Of a stretch of DNA of 64,000 nt, positions 52,768 through 62,400 are shown piece by piece. The translations under genes and the position numbers were made by a program. The stretch covers positions 2,417,001 to 2,481,000 of the forward strand of contig NZ_CP054916.1 in NCBI RefSeq assembly GCF_013364155.1, written 5' to 3'. The stretch comes from Streptomyces sp. NA02950. Lineage in GTDB: Bacteria > Actinomycetota > Actinomycetes > Streptomycetales > Streptomycetaceae. The number at the start of each line of letters is the position of its first letter. The first letter of the stretch is position 1. Under the pieces are notes generated by a model, which saw nothing but the letters and a program-made list of their open reading frames with translations, had not been told where the DNA came from and ran no database searches.

Positions 52768-53316
52768 ATGAGCGGCGCGGACACCACGGCGACACCCGGC
52801 ACCCTGGCACCGGACCGCGAGATCACGGTCAGGCTCGTCAAACAACCCCGCCCCGACGTCCGTTACCCCGCGACCGTGGTCACCGACGACGGAAAGCGGC
52901 TGACCGTGCGCGCCCCCTGGGCCGGTGCGGCGGTCCGCGACTTCGGCTTCGTCCGCTTCGAGCACGGCGACGTCTTCACCGAGCACTACTGGCGCGACCG
53001 CTGGTACGCGGTCAAGGAGGTCCGGTCGGCCTCCGGCGCGCTCAAGGGCTGGTACTGCGACATCACCCGGCCCACCGTCGTCGAGCCGGACACCCTCGTC
53101 GTCACCGACCTCGACCTGGACCTGTGGGTCTCGGCGGACCGGACGGCCGTCCTGCGGCTGGACGAGGACGAGTTCCTGGAGAGCGGGCTCGCCGAGCGTG
53201 ACCCGGCCGCCGCCGAACGGGCCCGCGCCGCCCTGGACGACCTCGAACGGCTCGCCCGCGAGGGCGGGTTCGACGCCCTGCTCAGCGGGGGCGCGGCGCG
53301 GGACGGCCGTGGCTGA
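52768..53316 (+). CDS. DUF402 (FomD-like) protein
   Basis: A 182-aa protein of the DUF402 beta-barrel family, whose characterised members (FomD, Ntdp) are metal-dependent nucleoside diphosphate/monophosphate hydrolases. It shows the family core FGFVRFEHGDVFTEHYWRD, GWYCDIT and DLDLDLWVSAD with conserved acidic residues, so activity is likely. ATG 52768 follows GGGAGAG. It overlaps the next gene by 8 bp. Confidence 0.82.
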   Translation: MSGADTTATPGTLAPDREITVRLVKQPRPDVRYPATVVTDDGKRLTVRAPWAGAAVRDFGFVRFEHGDVFTEHYWRDRWYAVKEVRSASGALKGWYCDITRPTVVEPDTLVVTDLDLDLWVSADRTAVLRLDEDEFLESGLAERDPAAAERARAALDDLERLAREGGFDALLSGGAARDGRG

Positions 53317-53833
53317 CAACACCTTCTGGATCGCCGCCCTCACCGGTGGCACCGCGGTCGTGGCCAGTTGGGTCACCAGCCGCGGCAACACCAGGGCGGC
53401 CCGGATACAGGCGGACACCGCGGCCATCGCCCAGCGGGCGGAGCGGCTGCGGGACAGCAGGCGCACGGCCTATCTCGATCTCATCGAACAGGCCCACGGC
53501 ATCTGTGAGTTGTACTGGGAGGTGTCCGCGGCCGACCGGACCGGCGAGGCCCGGCGCCGCCCCGAGGTCCTCGACGAACTGGCCGAGCGCGAACGCGACG
53601 AGTACGGCAAGATGCGCCGCTGCGTCCGTGTGGTGGAGCTGGAAGGTCCGCCCGCGGCGGCCACCGCGGCGAACGCGTTGCAGAAGGCGACCGGTCCCTT
53701 CCACCGGGCCCTGGGCGCGATGCGCTCCGGTGACGCGGAGGCGGCGGGCCGCTTCGACGACGCCTACCGGCCGTTCTGGGAGACCCTCACGGCGTTCGTC
53801 GACGCCGCGCGGACCGCGCTGCACGAGGTGTAG
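53309..53833 (+). CDS. Small membrane-anchored helical protein
   Basis: A 174-aa protein starting at GTG 53309, inside the end of the DUF402 gene. An N-terminal hydrophobic segment (WIAALTGGTAVVASWV, about 6-21) is followed by a long helical, charged domain (SRRTAYLDLIEQAHGICELYW onward). This is a frequent Streptomyces design of unknown function, resembling proteins annotated only as hypothetical. Translational coupling to DUF402 suggests co-expression. Confidence 0.75.
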   Translation: MADNTFWIAALTGGTAVVASWVTSRGNTRAARIQADTAAIAQRAERLRDSRRTAYLDLIEQAHGICELYWEVSAADRTGEARRRPEVLDELAERERDEYGKMRRCVRVVELEGPPAAATAANALQKATGPFHRALGAMRSGDAEAAGRFDDAYRPFWETLTAFVDAARTALHEV

Positions 53834-53840
53834 CGGCGCC

Positions 53841-54797
53841 TCACGCGGCCGGCGCCCCTGCCCCGCGGTAGACCAGTGCCGCCGCCGCGAGGTCGGCGAG
53901 TCCGCTGCCGACGGTCTTGAACACGGTGATCTGCTCGCTGTCGCGGCGGCCTGGCACCTCCCCGCGGCACAGCTGCGGCAGTGTGCCCACCACACCGTCC
54001 CGGTCGAGGGCACCGGAGGCGATCGGCTGGGTCAGATCGCCGGACTCCTCCAGGGCGACGGGGGTGTCGATGTAGACCGAGCCGCGCCGAACGCAGGTGT
54101 CGTCCGCCTCCCGCATGGTGGGCTGGAAGCTGCCGATCAGATCGAGGTGAGTGCCGGGCCGCAGCCACTCGCCGCGCACCACCGGTTCGGTGGCGAGCGT
54201 CGCGCAGGTGATGACATCGGCCGAGGCCACGGCCTCGGCCCGGTCCGGGGCCACCCGTGCGTCCATCCCCTCCGCGCGCAGACCCTCGGCCAGCCGCTCG
54301 GCGCGTGCGGGAGTGCGGTCGTGGACGAGCACGGTGCGGATGCCGAGCACACTGCGGTACGCGGCCGCCGCGAGGCTGCCGACATGGCCCGCGCCGATGA
54401 CCAGATGGGTCGTGCTGTCCGGGCGGGCGAGAAAGGAGGCGGCGAGCGCGGAGGTGGCCACCGTACGGCGCCGGGTCAGCTCGTTGCCGTCGATCAGCGC
54501 GAGGTGCTCACCGGTGGCGGCGTCGGCGAGGAGGTAGGCGGAGGACAGCGCCGGGCGCCCCTGGTCGGCGTTGCCGGGGAAGACGTTGACCAGCTTGACG
54601 CCCACGAAGTCGCCCTCGTCCCAGGTCCCTCGGGTCCAGGACGGCATGAGGAGCAGGGTGGCGTTGCTCGCCTCGTCGAGGGTGTGGTGGTGCCGGGGCG
54701 GGGTGTGCGCGCCGCGGGCGAAACCCCGGCGCAGCGCGGGGATCAGCGCGTCGAACGGCAGCGCCCGGACGGTGTTCTCGGGGGTGAAGTGCAGCAT
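53841..54797 (-). CDS. Ornithine cyclodeaminase/mu-crystallin family protein
   Basis: A 318-aa NAD(P)-binding enzyme. The Rossmann motif is LVIGAGHVGSLAA (about 130-142), and the substrate half has VGVKLVNVFPGN and RRRTVATSALAA. Family members are ornithine cyclodeaminases or reductases of cyclic imines such as 1-pyrroline-2-carboxylate; which applies cannot be settled here. It is divergent from a GntR/FCD regulator that probably controls it through the palindromes at 54830-54852. Confidence 0.87.
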   Translation of the reverse strand: MLHFTPENTVRALPFDALIPALRRGFARGAHTPPRHHHTLDEASNATLLLMPSWTRGTWDEGDFVGVKLVNVFPGNADQGRPALSSAYLLADAATGEHLALIDGNELTRRRTVATSALAASFLARPDSTTHLVIGAGHVGSLAAAAYRSVLGIRTVLVHDRTPARAERLAEGLRAEGMDARVAPDRAEAVASADVITCATLATEPVVRGEWLRPGTHLDLIGSFQPTMREADDTCVRRGSVYIDTPVALEESGDLTQPIASGALDRDGVVGTLPQLCRGEVPGRRDSEQITVFKTVGSGLADLAAAALVYRGAGAPAA

Positions 54798-54829
54798 GGC
54801 GTCCTTGGGGCGTGAGCGAGGGAGATCCT

Positions 54830-54852
54830 GTTACGGTTGAGTAACCGGTTAC
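54830..54852. promoter_or_regulatory. GntR-type operator cluster
   Basis: GTTAC-N6-GTAAC (54830-54845) overlaps the perfect palindrome GTAACCGGTTAC (54841-54852) in the divergent promoter between the cyclodeaminase and gntR genes. Confidence 0.6.
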
Positions 54853-54943
54853 CGGCTACCGTTCCGGGTACGATGCAACCCTCTCGCCCCGACGTCAAGG
54901 GCCGAGGGCGCACGGGCAGATGACAGCCATGGGAGGGGCAGAG

Positions 54944-55618
54944 GTGACCGAGCCGGAATCCGCACCGCTGCACCGCACCAGCCTGCGCGACCAGATCCTC
55001 GCGATGGTCCGGCAGGCCCTGGTCTCCGGTGAGATCCGCCCGGGTGACATCTACTCGGCGGCGGCCCTGGCGACCCGGCTCGGCGTCTCCAGCAGCCCGG
55101 TGCGCGAGGCCATGCTGACCCTGGTCAACCAGGGCCTGATGGAGCCCGTCCGCAACCGCGGCTACCGCGTCGTCCCGATGAGCGAGCACGACCTCGACGA
55201 GATCCACGAGATACGGCTGTTCCTGGAGATCCCCGGCACCCTGAAGGCGGCCGCCCTCGCCGGACCGGAGGATCTGCGCCGTCTGGAGGCGATCGCGGAG
55301 GACATCGAGGCCGCCGCCGAGGCGCGCGACGTCCCCCGTCTCCTCGACGCCGACCGGCGCTTCCATCTCGAACTGCTGGCGCTCGGCGGCAACGGTCGCC
55401 TTGTCGACACGGTCGCCGCGCTGCGCGACCGGACCCGGTTGTACGGCCTGGAGGCGCTCGCCGCACGCGGGTCGCTCGGCGGCGCCGCCGGTGAGCACCG
55501 CGCCATCCTGGCGGCCGTCGCCGAGCGGGACACCGGCCGGCTGGAAGGCCTGCTCCGTGAGCATCTGCACCATGTCCGCGCCGACTGGGCGCGCCCGGAG
55601 GCACCCGACTCCGGCTGA
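54944..55618 (+). CDS. GntR-family regulator, FadR/FCD subfamily
   Basis: A 224-aa regulator: GntR winged helix (about 8-72; SAAALATRLGVSSSPVREAMLTLVNQGLM) and an all-helical FCD ligand domain (about 85-215) with a metal-type His/Asp set in DADRRFHLELLALGGN and EHRAILAAV. GTG 54944 has GGGAGGGG upstream; an ATG at 54920 is in frame. FCD regulators usually sense amino or organic acids, fitting the divergent cyclodeaminase. Confidence 0.88.
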   Translation: MTEPESAPLHRTSLRDQILAMVRQALVSGEIRPGDIYSAAALATRLGVSSSPVREAMLTLVNQGLMEPVRNRGYRVVPMSEHDLDEIHEIRLFLEIPGTLKAAALAGPEDLRRLEAIAEDIEAAAEARDVPRLLDADRRFHLELLALGGNGRLVDTVAALRDRTRLYGLEALAARGSLGGAAGEHRAILAAVAERDTGRLEGLLREHLHHVRADWARPEAPDSG

Positions 55619-55630
55619 CCCCCCGGCCCG

Positions 55631-56581
55631 TCAGCGCATCGCGCCGGCCTCCCGCGAGCCACGCAAGGCCGTCGCGTACGCCGTCCCCTCCCGGCGGCGC
55701 CGCCGCAACCCCCGTCCCCACAGCGCGAACCCGGTCGCGACGAGCAGTAGATACACCGGCACCAGCAGGCCCGCGTCCCCCGCGCCGTGCTCGACGTACC
55801 AGCCCGCGTGGCGCCTGTCGCCCTCCAGGGCGATCCGGTTGACGGTCAGAAAGGTCAGATGGACGCCGATGGAGGTCCACAGCGGAGCCCGGGCCAGGGC
55901 CGTCCGCGCCGCGACCAGGGTCAGCCCGAACACCACGATCAGGATCAGGTAGTCCACCGGGTTCTGCCCGTCGGGCGCGATGCCGATCGGCCCCGCGTCC
56001 TCCCCGGCCAACCGTGCCGCCCCGGCGGCCACGACCGTCGACGCCCCCGGGACCAGCAGGAACACCGCCGTGGTGGCCAGCGCGGTGACCGTACCGCCGA
56101 ACCGCCCGCGCAGCGAGGTCCAGGTGTAGCCGCGCAGGGTCGTCTCCTCCGGCAGGGCCTCCAGCAGCAAGGCGACCACCGCGTTCGAGACGAGGAACCC
56201 GGCCAGCGCACCGGGATCCGGATCCGACCAGTGCAGCAGGCCCCCGGCCGTCGCCGCGCCCAGGACGAGCGTCGCCGCTGCAGCCGTCACGCCCACCCCG
56301 GCCAGGAAAGCGCCCACGCTCGCCCACGGCCCGCCGAACCCGAGCCGCCGCGGTGACCGGCCCCGGTGCGCCACGGCCACCAGCGGAAGGGCGGTGGCCG
56401 TGACGAGCGCGGCCGGTATCAGACGCGCCGCGAGCCCCGACGCTCCCACGGCGTCGGCGACGGCCGGGCCCAGCCCGGTACCGGCGCCCAGCGCCGTCGC
56501 CATGATGAGCCCGCCGGTCAGCGCCCGGCCCAGCGCCCCGGCCCATGCGACGCCGGGCATCCCCCGCAGGAATTCCGCCAT
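55631..56581 (-). CDS. CPBP-family intramembrane glutamic protease
   Basis: A 316-aa membrane protein with about eight hydrophobic spans. The CPBP (ABI, Rce1-like) catalytic motif is EETTLRGYTW near 145, and a His in SIGVHLTFLTVNR near 240 would be the further ligand. Bacterial CPBP proteases process peptides or confer bacteriocin self-immunity; no substrate peptide is seen nearby. It is convergent with the GntR gene, 12 bp apart with no terminator. Confidence 0.83.
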   Translation of the reverse strand: MAEFLRGMPGVAWAGALGRALTGGLIMATALGAGTGLGPAVADAVGASGLAARLIPAALVTATALPLVAVAHRGRSPRRLGFGGPWASVGAFLAGVGVTAAAATLVLGAATAGGLLHWSDPDPGALAGFLVSNAVVALLLEALPEETTLRGYTWTSLRGRFGGTVTALATTAVFLLVPGASTVVAAGAARLAGEDAGPIGIAPDGQNPVDYLILIVVFGLTLVAARTALARAPLWTSIGVHLTFLTVNRIALEGDRRHAGWYVEHGAGDAGLLVPVYLLLVATGFALWGRGLRRRRREGTAYATALRGSREAGAMR

Positions 56582-56755
56582 CTGTCCACTCCCCCGAGAT
56601 CGAGCCGAACGCGGCGCCCGGCACCGGGCGCCGCGCCTACGCCCCCATCCTCACCGGCAGTCGGGGGCGCGATCTCCTGCCCAAGGGGGAAAGCGCGCTA
56701 CATCCTTCGGCCCACCACGGCGGGCCGCCGGGTCAGCCGTTCTCGCGCTGCGGCT

Positions 56756-57082
56756 CCAGCCGTGCTCGATGCGGACCCGGTCGAAGTCCTGGAGGTTGTG
56801 GCGGGCGTCCTCGACCGCGCGCTTGGAGGACTCGATACCGAGCACCGCGCCGCTCTCCCCGACCCGCCAGGTGCGGCCCGCGGCGCACTCACGGACGAAG
56901 GGGCAGCCGTGGACCCGGTGCACCAGCCTGACCCGGTCCCGGCCGCGCGACTCGGCGGCCCGCATGACCAAGACCGGCCGGTCCGGCTCGACGATCGGCA
57001 GCCTGCCACCGGGGCTCGGAGTGAGCACGACCTGACGGTCCGAGGAGCCGGTGGCGGCAATCGCCTCCACCGTCTCGACCGA
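56756..57082 (-). pseudogene. Remnant of a TrmA/RlmD-type 23S rRNA (uracil-5-)-methyltransferase
   Basis: The minus strand encodes DRQVVLTPSPGGRLPIVE, HRVHGCPFVRECAAGRTWRVG, and then immediately GAVLGIESSKRAVEDARHNLQ and DRVRIEHG. In intact Streptomyces RNA methyltransferases these blocks are separated by roughly 45 residues with the SAM loop (LDLYCGVG), which is missing here at about 56857. The N-terminal TRAM half and catalytic C-terminus are also absent. It is therefore a deletion-scarred fragment next to the helicase operon. The rest of 56582-57155 shows nothing else. Confidence 0.75.
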
Positions 57083-57155
57083 GTCCGGCGATGCCGGAAC
57101 GAGGGAACGAGGGGTGGACGTCGAGCCCCCCGGCCGATCGCAGCCTGGGTCATCC

Positions 57156-59453
57156 CTATCCGGGCTGAGCCCCCAGAGGACGGAGGAATCGGCTCGGCTT
57201 CCCGTTCCATGTGATGGTGAGAGCGTCACGGGCCCGGGTCGCCGCGACGAACAGCAGCGAGCGGGCCCGCTGCAGCTCACGCTTGTGACGCGAACGGTCG
57301 GTCCGTTCCCACGCGTCCACGGACGAGCGGGGGACCAGCCCCTCGGAGACCCCGGCGATGATCATGCGACGGTATTCGAGCCCCTTGAAGCGGTACATGG
57401 TGCCGACATGCACGCCCTCATCGCGCCTGGGCCCCTCCGGAGTGATGGGCGTGGCCAGGATGCCCCTGCGGCCGAGCCGGAAGACGACATCGTCCACCAT
57501 GCCGTTCGTGGGGACACAGATCGCGACGGACTCTCGCGGGATGTCGTGCCATGCCTGGAGCTGCTCCACCACCAGGTCCAGCTCCTGGTCCCAGCTCTCG
57601 GCGCATCGCAGTGCCGGCCGCAGACCGTGCAACACGGACCGGTATCCGGCCAGGTCTTCGGAACTCCCGTCGAGGTCGTCGTAGTCGGTGCCTTCGAGGA
57701 CACCGAGCGCCGACCCCAGAATCTCCCGCGTCGTGCGGTAGCTGAGGGTCAGTTTGGCCGAGCGGCCCCGGATGTTGATGCCCAGACTGCCGAGGGTGAC
57801 CTGATTGTCGTAAATCCTCTGGTGCGTGTCACCGGCGAGAAAGATGTCGTTCGGCTGCTGCGGCACCATCGCGCGCAGCATCTTCCAGTGCGCGGCGCTG
57901 AGGTCCTGGGCCTCATCGACGACGATGTGCTGGTAGCGATATCGCAGCCACGCACCGGTCCCGGACTCCACGTGAATGTTGCCCGGCCCTCCGCGCTCAT
58001 CCTCCTGCCGTCGGCGCTCCTCGATCCTGGCCTTGCGGGCGATCTCCATCTGGGCCGCGCGTTCGGCCACCTGCCGGTGAGTCTCCAGTCCGTCGGCGTC
58101 GAGCCGCTGGGTGAAGCGCTCGGCGAGCTGCCAGATTTCGGCCCGGTCTGCCCGGGAGACGCTGCGGCCCCGGCCCGCCCGGCGGGCCCGGAAGTAGTCG
58201 GCGCGGGAAGCCACCGCTTGGCCCAGGATCACCTGGTTCCACTCGTCGCTCAGGAATTCGGCGTCCCACCGGTTCTCGCCGGCCTCGACCAGGAGTTGCC
58301 GCCACCGGCCCAGGGCCTGGGTGTCGTCGATCCTCCGCTTGCTGCTGCCTGGGTCGGATTCGCTGACGACACGTGTCGCCAACTGGTCGACGTGCATGAT
58401 GTCGACGCGGGCCAGCGTCCTGGGGCCGCCGAGTGAGATCAGACGTGTGCGCAGGTCGGCGGCCAGGTTCTTGTTGAACGTGGTGAGCAGGACCGGCTTG
58501 TTGTGACCCGGGGGCAGCTGATCGACGAGATGCTTCACCCGGTGCAGGGCGACGATCGTCTTTCCGGTGCCGGGCCCGCCGCCGACCCGGGCGGGGCCCG
58601 AGTAGGTGCGCTGCACCAGTTTCTCCTGCGTGGGGTGGAGGAAGACCTTCCACCGGCCGAAGTCGCCCTCTTCCAGGATGCTCTGGATCGCGTCGTCGTC
58701 GGTGATCACCACGGCGGCCGAGCGTTCGATGGCCGCCCGCCAGTCCCCGGCGTCGAACTCCGCGTCGGGCTCGACCGCGACCGGCTCGGTGACCTGCTCC
58801 ATGACCTGCTCATACGGAATGCCGTCACGCAGCCTGAGCAGCACCTCGCCGGTATGCCGGGGCGCGTACTCGGCGAGGCCGAGGAGTTCATCGTCCGTGG
58901 TCAGCTTCAGGGCGATCGGGATGAGCGGCTCGGTCACACCGAGGTCGGCCAGCTGCTGTGCGCTGTACTCGGCGAACAGCGGCTTGCCGGTCTCCGTTTG
59001 AGGCGCCGCCTCCTCCTGAGACGCCGCTTCCGGCCGGGCCTCCGGCTCCGGCGTGGCCTGTGGTGCGGGCGCCTCCCGGCGCAGCACGTCTTCCTCGACC
59101 ACGTGGAGGTCCACGTACTCGATCGCACCGGTGACCTGGTTGATGCCGTAGGCCAGACGGTCCAGGTTCCGGTGGACGTGTCCGCGGTGCTTGACCGATA
59201 CCAGCAGCCAGTCGTTGCCGCCGAGCCGGAGCAGCAGGGCCCGGTACTCCCGGTTGACGCGCGCGGACCACAGCCGCTCGTGCCCCTTGAGGGGCTTGAG
59301 GTCGAAGCCGCCCGCCTCGGGGTTCTTGCGGAATTCGTGCTGGAATTTGTAGACCGCTCCGACGATCGCCCGGTCCAGCTTGACGATCTCCTTGTCCGCC
59401 TTGTCCAGCAGACGCAGGGTCGCACCCGTGGTCGGTGCACCGGTGCTGGTCAT
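57156..59453 (-). CDS. UvrD-type superfamily 1 helicase with N-terminal RelE-like domain
   Basis: A 765-aa fusion. Residues about 15-118 resemble RelE/ParE/YoeB toxins (FRKNPEAGGFDLKPLKG, LWSARVNREYRALLLR, SVKHRGHVHRNLDRL). An acidic Pro/Glu linker (about 125-155) and a small helical domain follow. The SF1 motor has Walker A GGGPGTGKT (Lys298), Walker B VVDEAQD (Asp513, Glu514), LSYRTTREI, YRFKGLEYRRMI and the C-terminal FVAATRARDALTITW. All helicase motifs look complete. The start overlaps the stop of the DUF1998 helicase gene (ATGA), so the two are co-translated. The toxin-like part may be a nucleic-acid-binding module instead of an active RNase. Confidence 0.85.
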   Translation of the reverse strand: MTSTGAPTTGATLRLLDKADKEIVKLDRAIVGAVYKFQHEFRKNPEAGGFDLKPLKGHERLWSARVNREYRALLLRLGGNDWLLVSVKHRGHVHRNLDRLAYGINQVTGAIEYVDLHVVEEDVLRREAPAPQATPEPEARPEAASQEEAAPQTETGKPLFAEYSAQQLADLGVTEPLIPIALKLTTDDELLGLAEYAPRHTGEVLLRLRDGIPYEQVMEQVTEPVAVEPDAEFDAGDWRAAIERSAAVVITDDDAIQSILEEGDFGRWKVFLHPTQEKLVQRTYSGPARVGGGPGTGKTIVALHRVKHLVDQLPPGHNKPVLLTTFNKNLAADLRTRLISLGGPRTLARVDIMHVDQLATRVVSESDPGSSKRRIDDTQALGRWRQLLVEAGENRWDAEFLSDEWNQVILGQAVASRADYFRARRAGRGRSVSRADRAEIWQLAERFTQRLDADGLETHRQVAERAAQMEIARKARIEERRRQEDERGGPGNIHVESGTGAWLRYRYQHIVVDEAQDLSAAHWKMLRAMVPQQPNDIFLAGDTHQRIYDNQVTLGSLGINIRGRSAKLTLSYRTTREILGSALGVLEGTDYDDLDGSSEDLAGYRSVLHGLRPALRCAESWDQELDLVVEQLQAWHDIPRESVAICVPTNGMVDDVVFRLGRRGILATPITPEGPRRDEGVHVGTMYRFKGLEYRRMIIAGVSEGLVPRSSVDAWERTDRSRHKRELQRARSLLFVAATRARDALTITWNGKPSRFLRPLGAQPG

Positions 59454-62400
59454 CGGTCGTGCTCCTCGTCGTGGTTGTCGTCAGGACCGTGGTCCGCGGC
59501 GGGCCGCGCGAGTGCGTCCGCGAGTTCCCGGACGTCCCACTCGGTGGCGGGCCGGACGTGCCAGCCCTCGGCGGCGTAGGCCCGGTCGCGATCCTCGGCG
59601 TCGGCGTCCGGGGTGCCGTCGGCGCCCCGCTGGTGGGCCAGGACCACGCCGATGCGGTGGCCGGGCCAGGCCAGTTCGGCGGGCCAGGCCGCTTCCCCCA
59701 GCTCGAAGCCCGCCTCGGGCACCAGCACGCCCATGGCGGCCAGTTCCTCGGCCAGTTCGGCAAGTCCGGGCTCCTCCACGAGGTAGGCGATCACCTCGTC
59801 CCACGCGGGATCGCGTACGGCTTCAGCGTGCGGCTCGGCCTTCCGGGCCTCCTGTCGCGCGGCACCCGCGCCGGGGCTGGTAGCCGGTTCGTGTACCCGC
59901 CGGTGCGACTCCAGCCAGCCCGCGCCGCCGGTCACGGCCAGCTCGGCCGGGTCGAAGCCGGGAAGCTGACTCGACGTGAGCTGTACGCCGTCCCCCTCGC
60001 CGTCGCCGAGGAACTGGAGGAGGTTGGTCCAGTACAGCCAGGCCTGCCAGCGCCTGCGGTGGGCGTTCTCGTCGCCACCGACCGCTTCCGGACGGTCGTC
60101 GAGCACGGTCAGCGCTGTCCATACCGCCCCGGCCTGTCCCTTGCGTAGATCGAGTGCGACGGTCAGGGGGCAGCCACTGCGATCCCACGTCGCCATGACC
60201 TGGACGGCCCCTCGCCCCCCGGACAGCCGCTTCCCCGCCAGCGCCTCGCCGACGCGCAGTCCGGTCTCGGGGCCGTCCGCGAGGGCCCGGCTGGTCGCGG
60301 ACACCGCGGCGAACCCGGCGAGGGCGCTCTGGGTCCGCCGCCGCCACAGGTCGAGGTCCGGGCTGGTCAGATAGCCGATCAGGGTCTCCACCGGGTTGGC
60401 CCAGACGAAGCGCGGCAGGTCGCGGGGGTCGCCCCCGTGCATGCGCCGGTGGATGTCGGACGCGGTCTTCTGCGCCGTGTTCTGGTAGGGCACCCACACC
60501 GGCTCGGCGGATGGCTTCGACTGACCCGTCCAGGCCCGTACGTCGTCCCAGGTGAGCTGGAAGACCTGCCAGCCGCGTTCGGAGCGCAGCCGGGTGCGTT
60601 TGGCCGCGTCGTCGGCGACACGGTTGTGCGCGGGGCTCGCGTGGTAGCGGTAGCCGTCGAGGTAGACGGCGACACGCCGGTCGTCATCCAGGCTCCGGAA
60701 GACCACGTCTGGCACGGTGAACCCGAGGTGGACTTGCGTCTCCATGCGCCAGCCGCTGACCTTGCCGCCGGGCGCCCTGAACCGCAGCGTGATGTCGCGC
60801 TCGCCGTCCGGGGTGAGCGCGGTGCGCACGCTGACCTCGTCGACACCCTCCGCCCACGCGAGCAGCCCGCGCCGGAACAGCCCTTCCAGCTCGCTCTCCA
60901 CCTGGCGCACCAGGGTGATGTCCCCGGTCGTGGTGGCTTCCTCGATGTCCCAGCCCTCCCCGGTGGGGCCGAGGATTTCGCCGAGCATGTCGAGGGCGTG
61001 TTCGCGGGAGACGAGCTCGTACTCGCTGTCGGCGACATGCCGCAGCAGGCAGCGGTGGCAGGCGGGGCGCTTCTCCCCGACGCACACACAGGTTTCGATG
61101 ACCTCCCGGGCCCGGGTCAGCACGTCGTACAGCCCACCGGGGGCCGCGAGACGGTGCAGATAGCCGGTGCCGCCGGGCAGGGTGTCGTAGAGCACGAGGA
61201 AGTGCCTGCGCACGTCCGCGTCACCACCGGGCTCGGGCATCGAGTCGGTGACGACGGCCAGGTGATCGGGGTCGCCGCCGTAGCTCCGCGCGATGCCCGC
61301 GAGGAGCACCGCCTTGAACGAGGCGAGCCGTTCCTGGGTGTGGGCGGTGACGGCGGGGATGAGGACGCGCAGCGCCTCACTGCGCAGCTCGTGGGCGAGC
61401 AGCAGCTTGACGCCCCGCTCCGCGTCCCCGCTCCCATCGGCCCGGGTTCCGTCGGCGGCCCGTTCACGCAACCGGGGACACCAGGGCCGGTGGTACTTCG
61501 TGGGCCGCGCCGGTACGAACGCCTCTTGCGCTTCGGTGGTGGGTCCGCCGTCGGGGTCGGCGTATCCGCACGCATCGCAGACCCAGAAGGGGTTGAGCCG
61601 CGCCCGGCGCCCGGCGAAGGCGTCGTCCGCTCCGCCGTCCACCCGGGACGCGCCCACGTTGATGTGCCGGATCACGGCCTGGCGGGTGAACTCCCAGCCG
61701 AACGTGGCCTTCGTGTGCCGCCGCGCCACCTCGATCCCTTCGTGCGGGATGTCCACGGCCGGTACGACCGTGTAGTGGCGGCGTTCGCGCTCGTCGGTGT
61801 CGTCCCGTACGCGTACGTCGTCCCGCTGGTCCCTGGACGTGACGCGGTGCGGCACCAGCACCTTGTGCAGACAGCCCACGTCGCCGATGGCGGCGGAGCG
61901 GCAGCGCGGGCAGGCGGAGGAGTCCGCTTGCGCCTGGTGGTCGCGGACGTATCCGCAGTCGGGGCAGATCCGCCACCAGATCCAGGCCGGGCGGCGGGGG
62001 CTGCCGATGTCGAGGCCGGTGATCCGGTGCTTATAGCCCTGGACGTAGTAGTGGTTGCCGGGCGCGAAGTCCTCCAGGGCCAGGCGTGCCGAGCGTTCGT
62101 AACTGAACGGCTTGCTGCGGTATTCGGGGCGCTCGCCCCCGTTGTCCTCCCGCCACAGGAGGGTGGCCTCCAGCTCGGTGAGGGAGTCGACGAGGCTGTA
62201 GTTGGGCAGCAGCCCGAGGTCGACGAGGGCGCCGTGCGCGGTGGTGCGGCTGATCTGGCCCGCGCGCCTGGCCACGGCCCGCCGTTCGGCGCGCAGTTCG
62301 CGGCGCTGTCGGTCGTGTTCGGGGTCGCCGGCCACCAGCGCCTCGTGCGCCCGGTCGATGGCCTCGATGCGGCCCCGCATCTCGGCTCGCCGGCCCTCCC

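Noticed and set aside
52644..53201. Plus-strand ORF beginning MTLSTQRAEENG and reading through the hexamer repeat
   Set aside because: It overlaps the DUF402 gene in another frame; its Arg/His/Gly-rich tail is typical of a shadow.
56651..57280. A complete 209-aa gene upstream of the CPBP protease
   Set aside because: Only its middle resembles a protein (an RNA methyltransferase), with the SAM loop missing, and its N-terminus is out-of-frame helicase sequence, so it was called a pseudogene.
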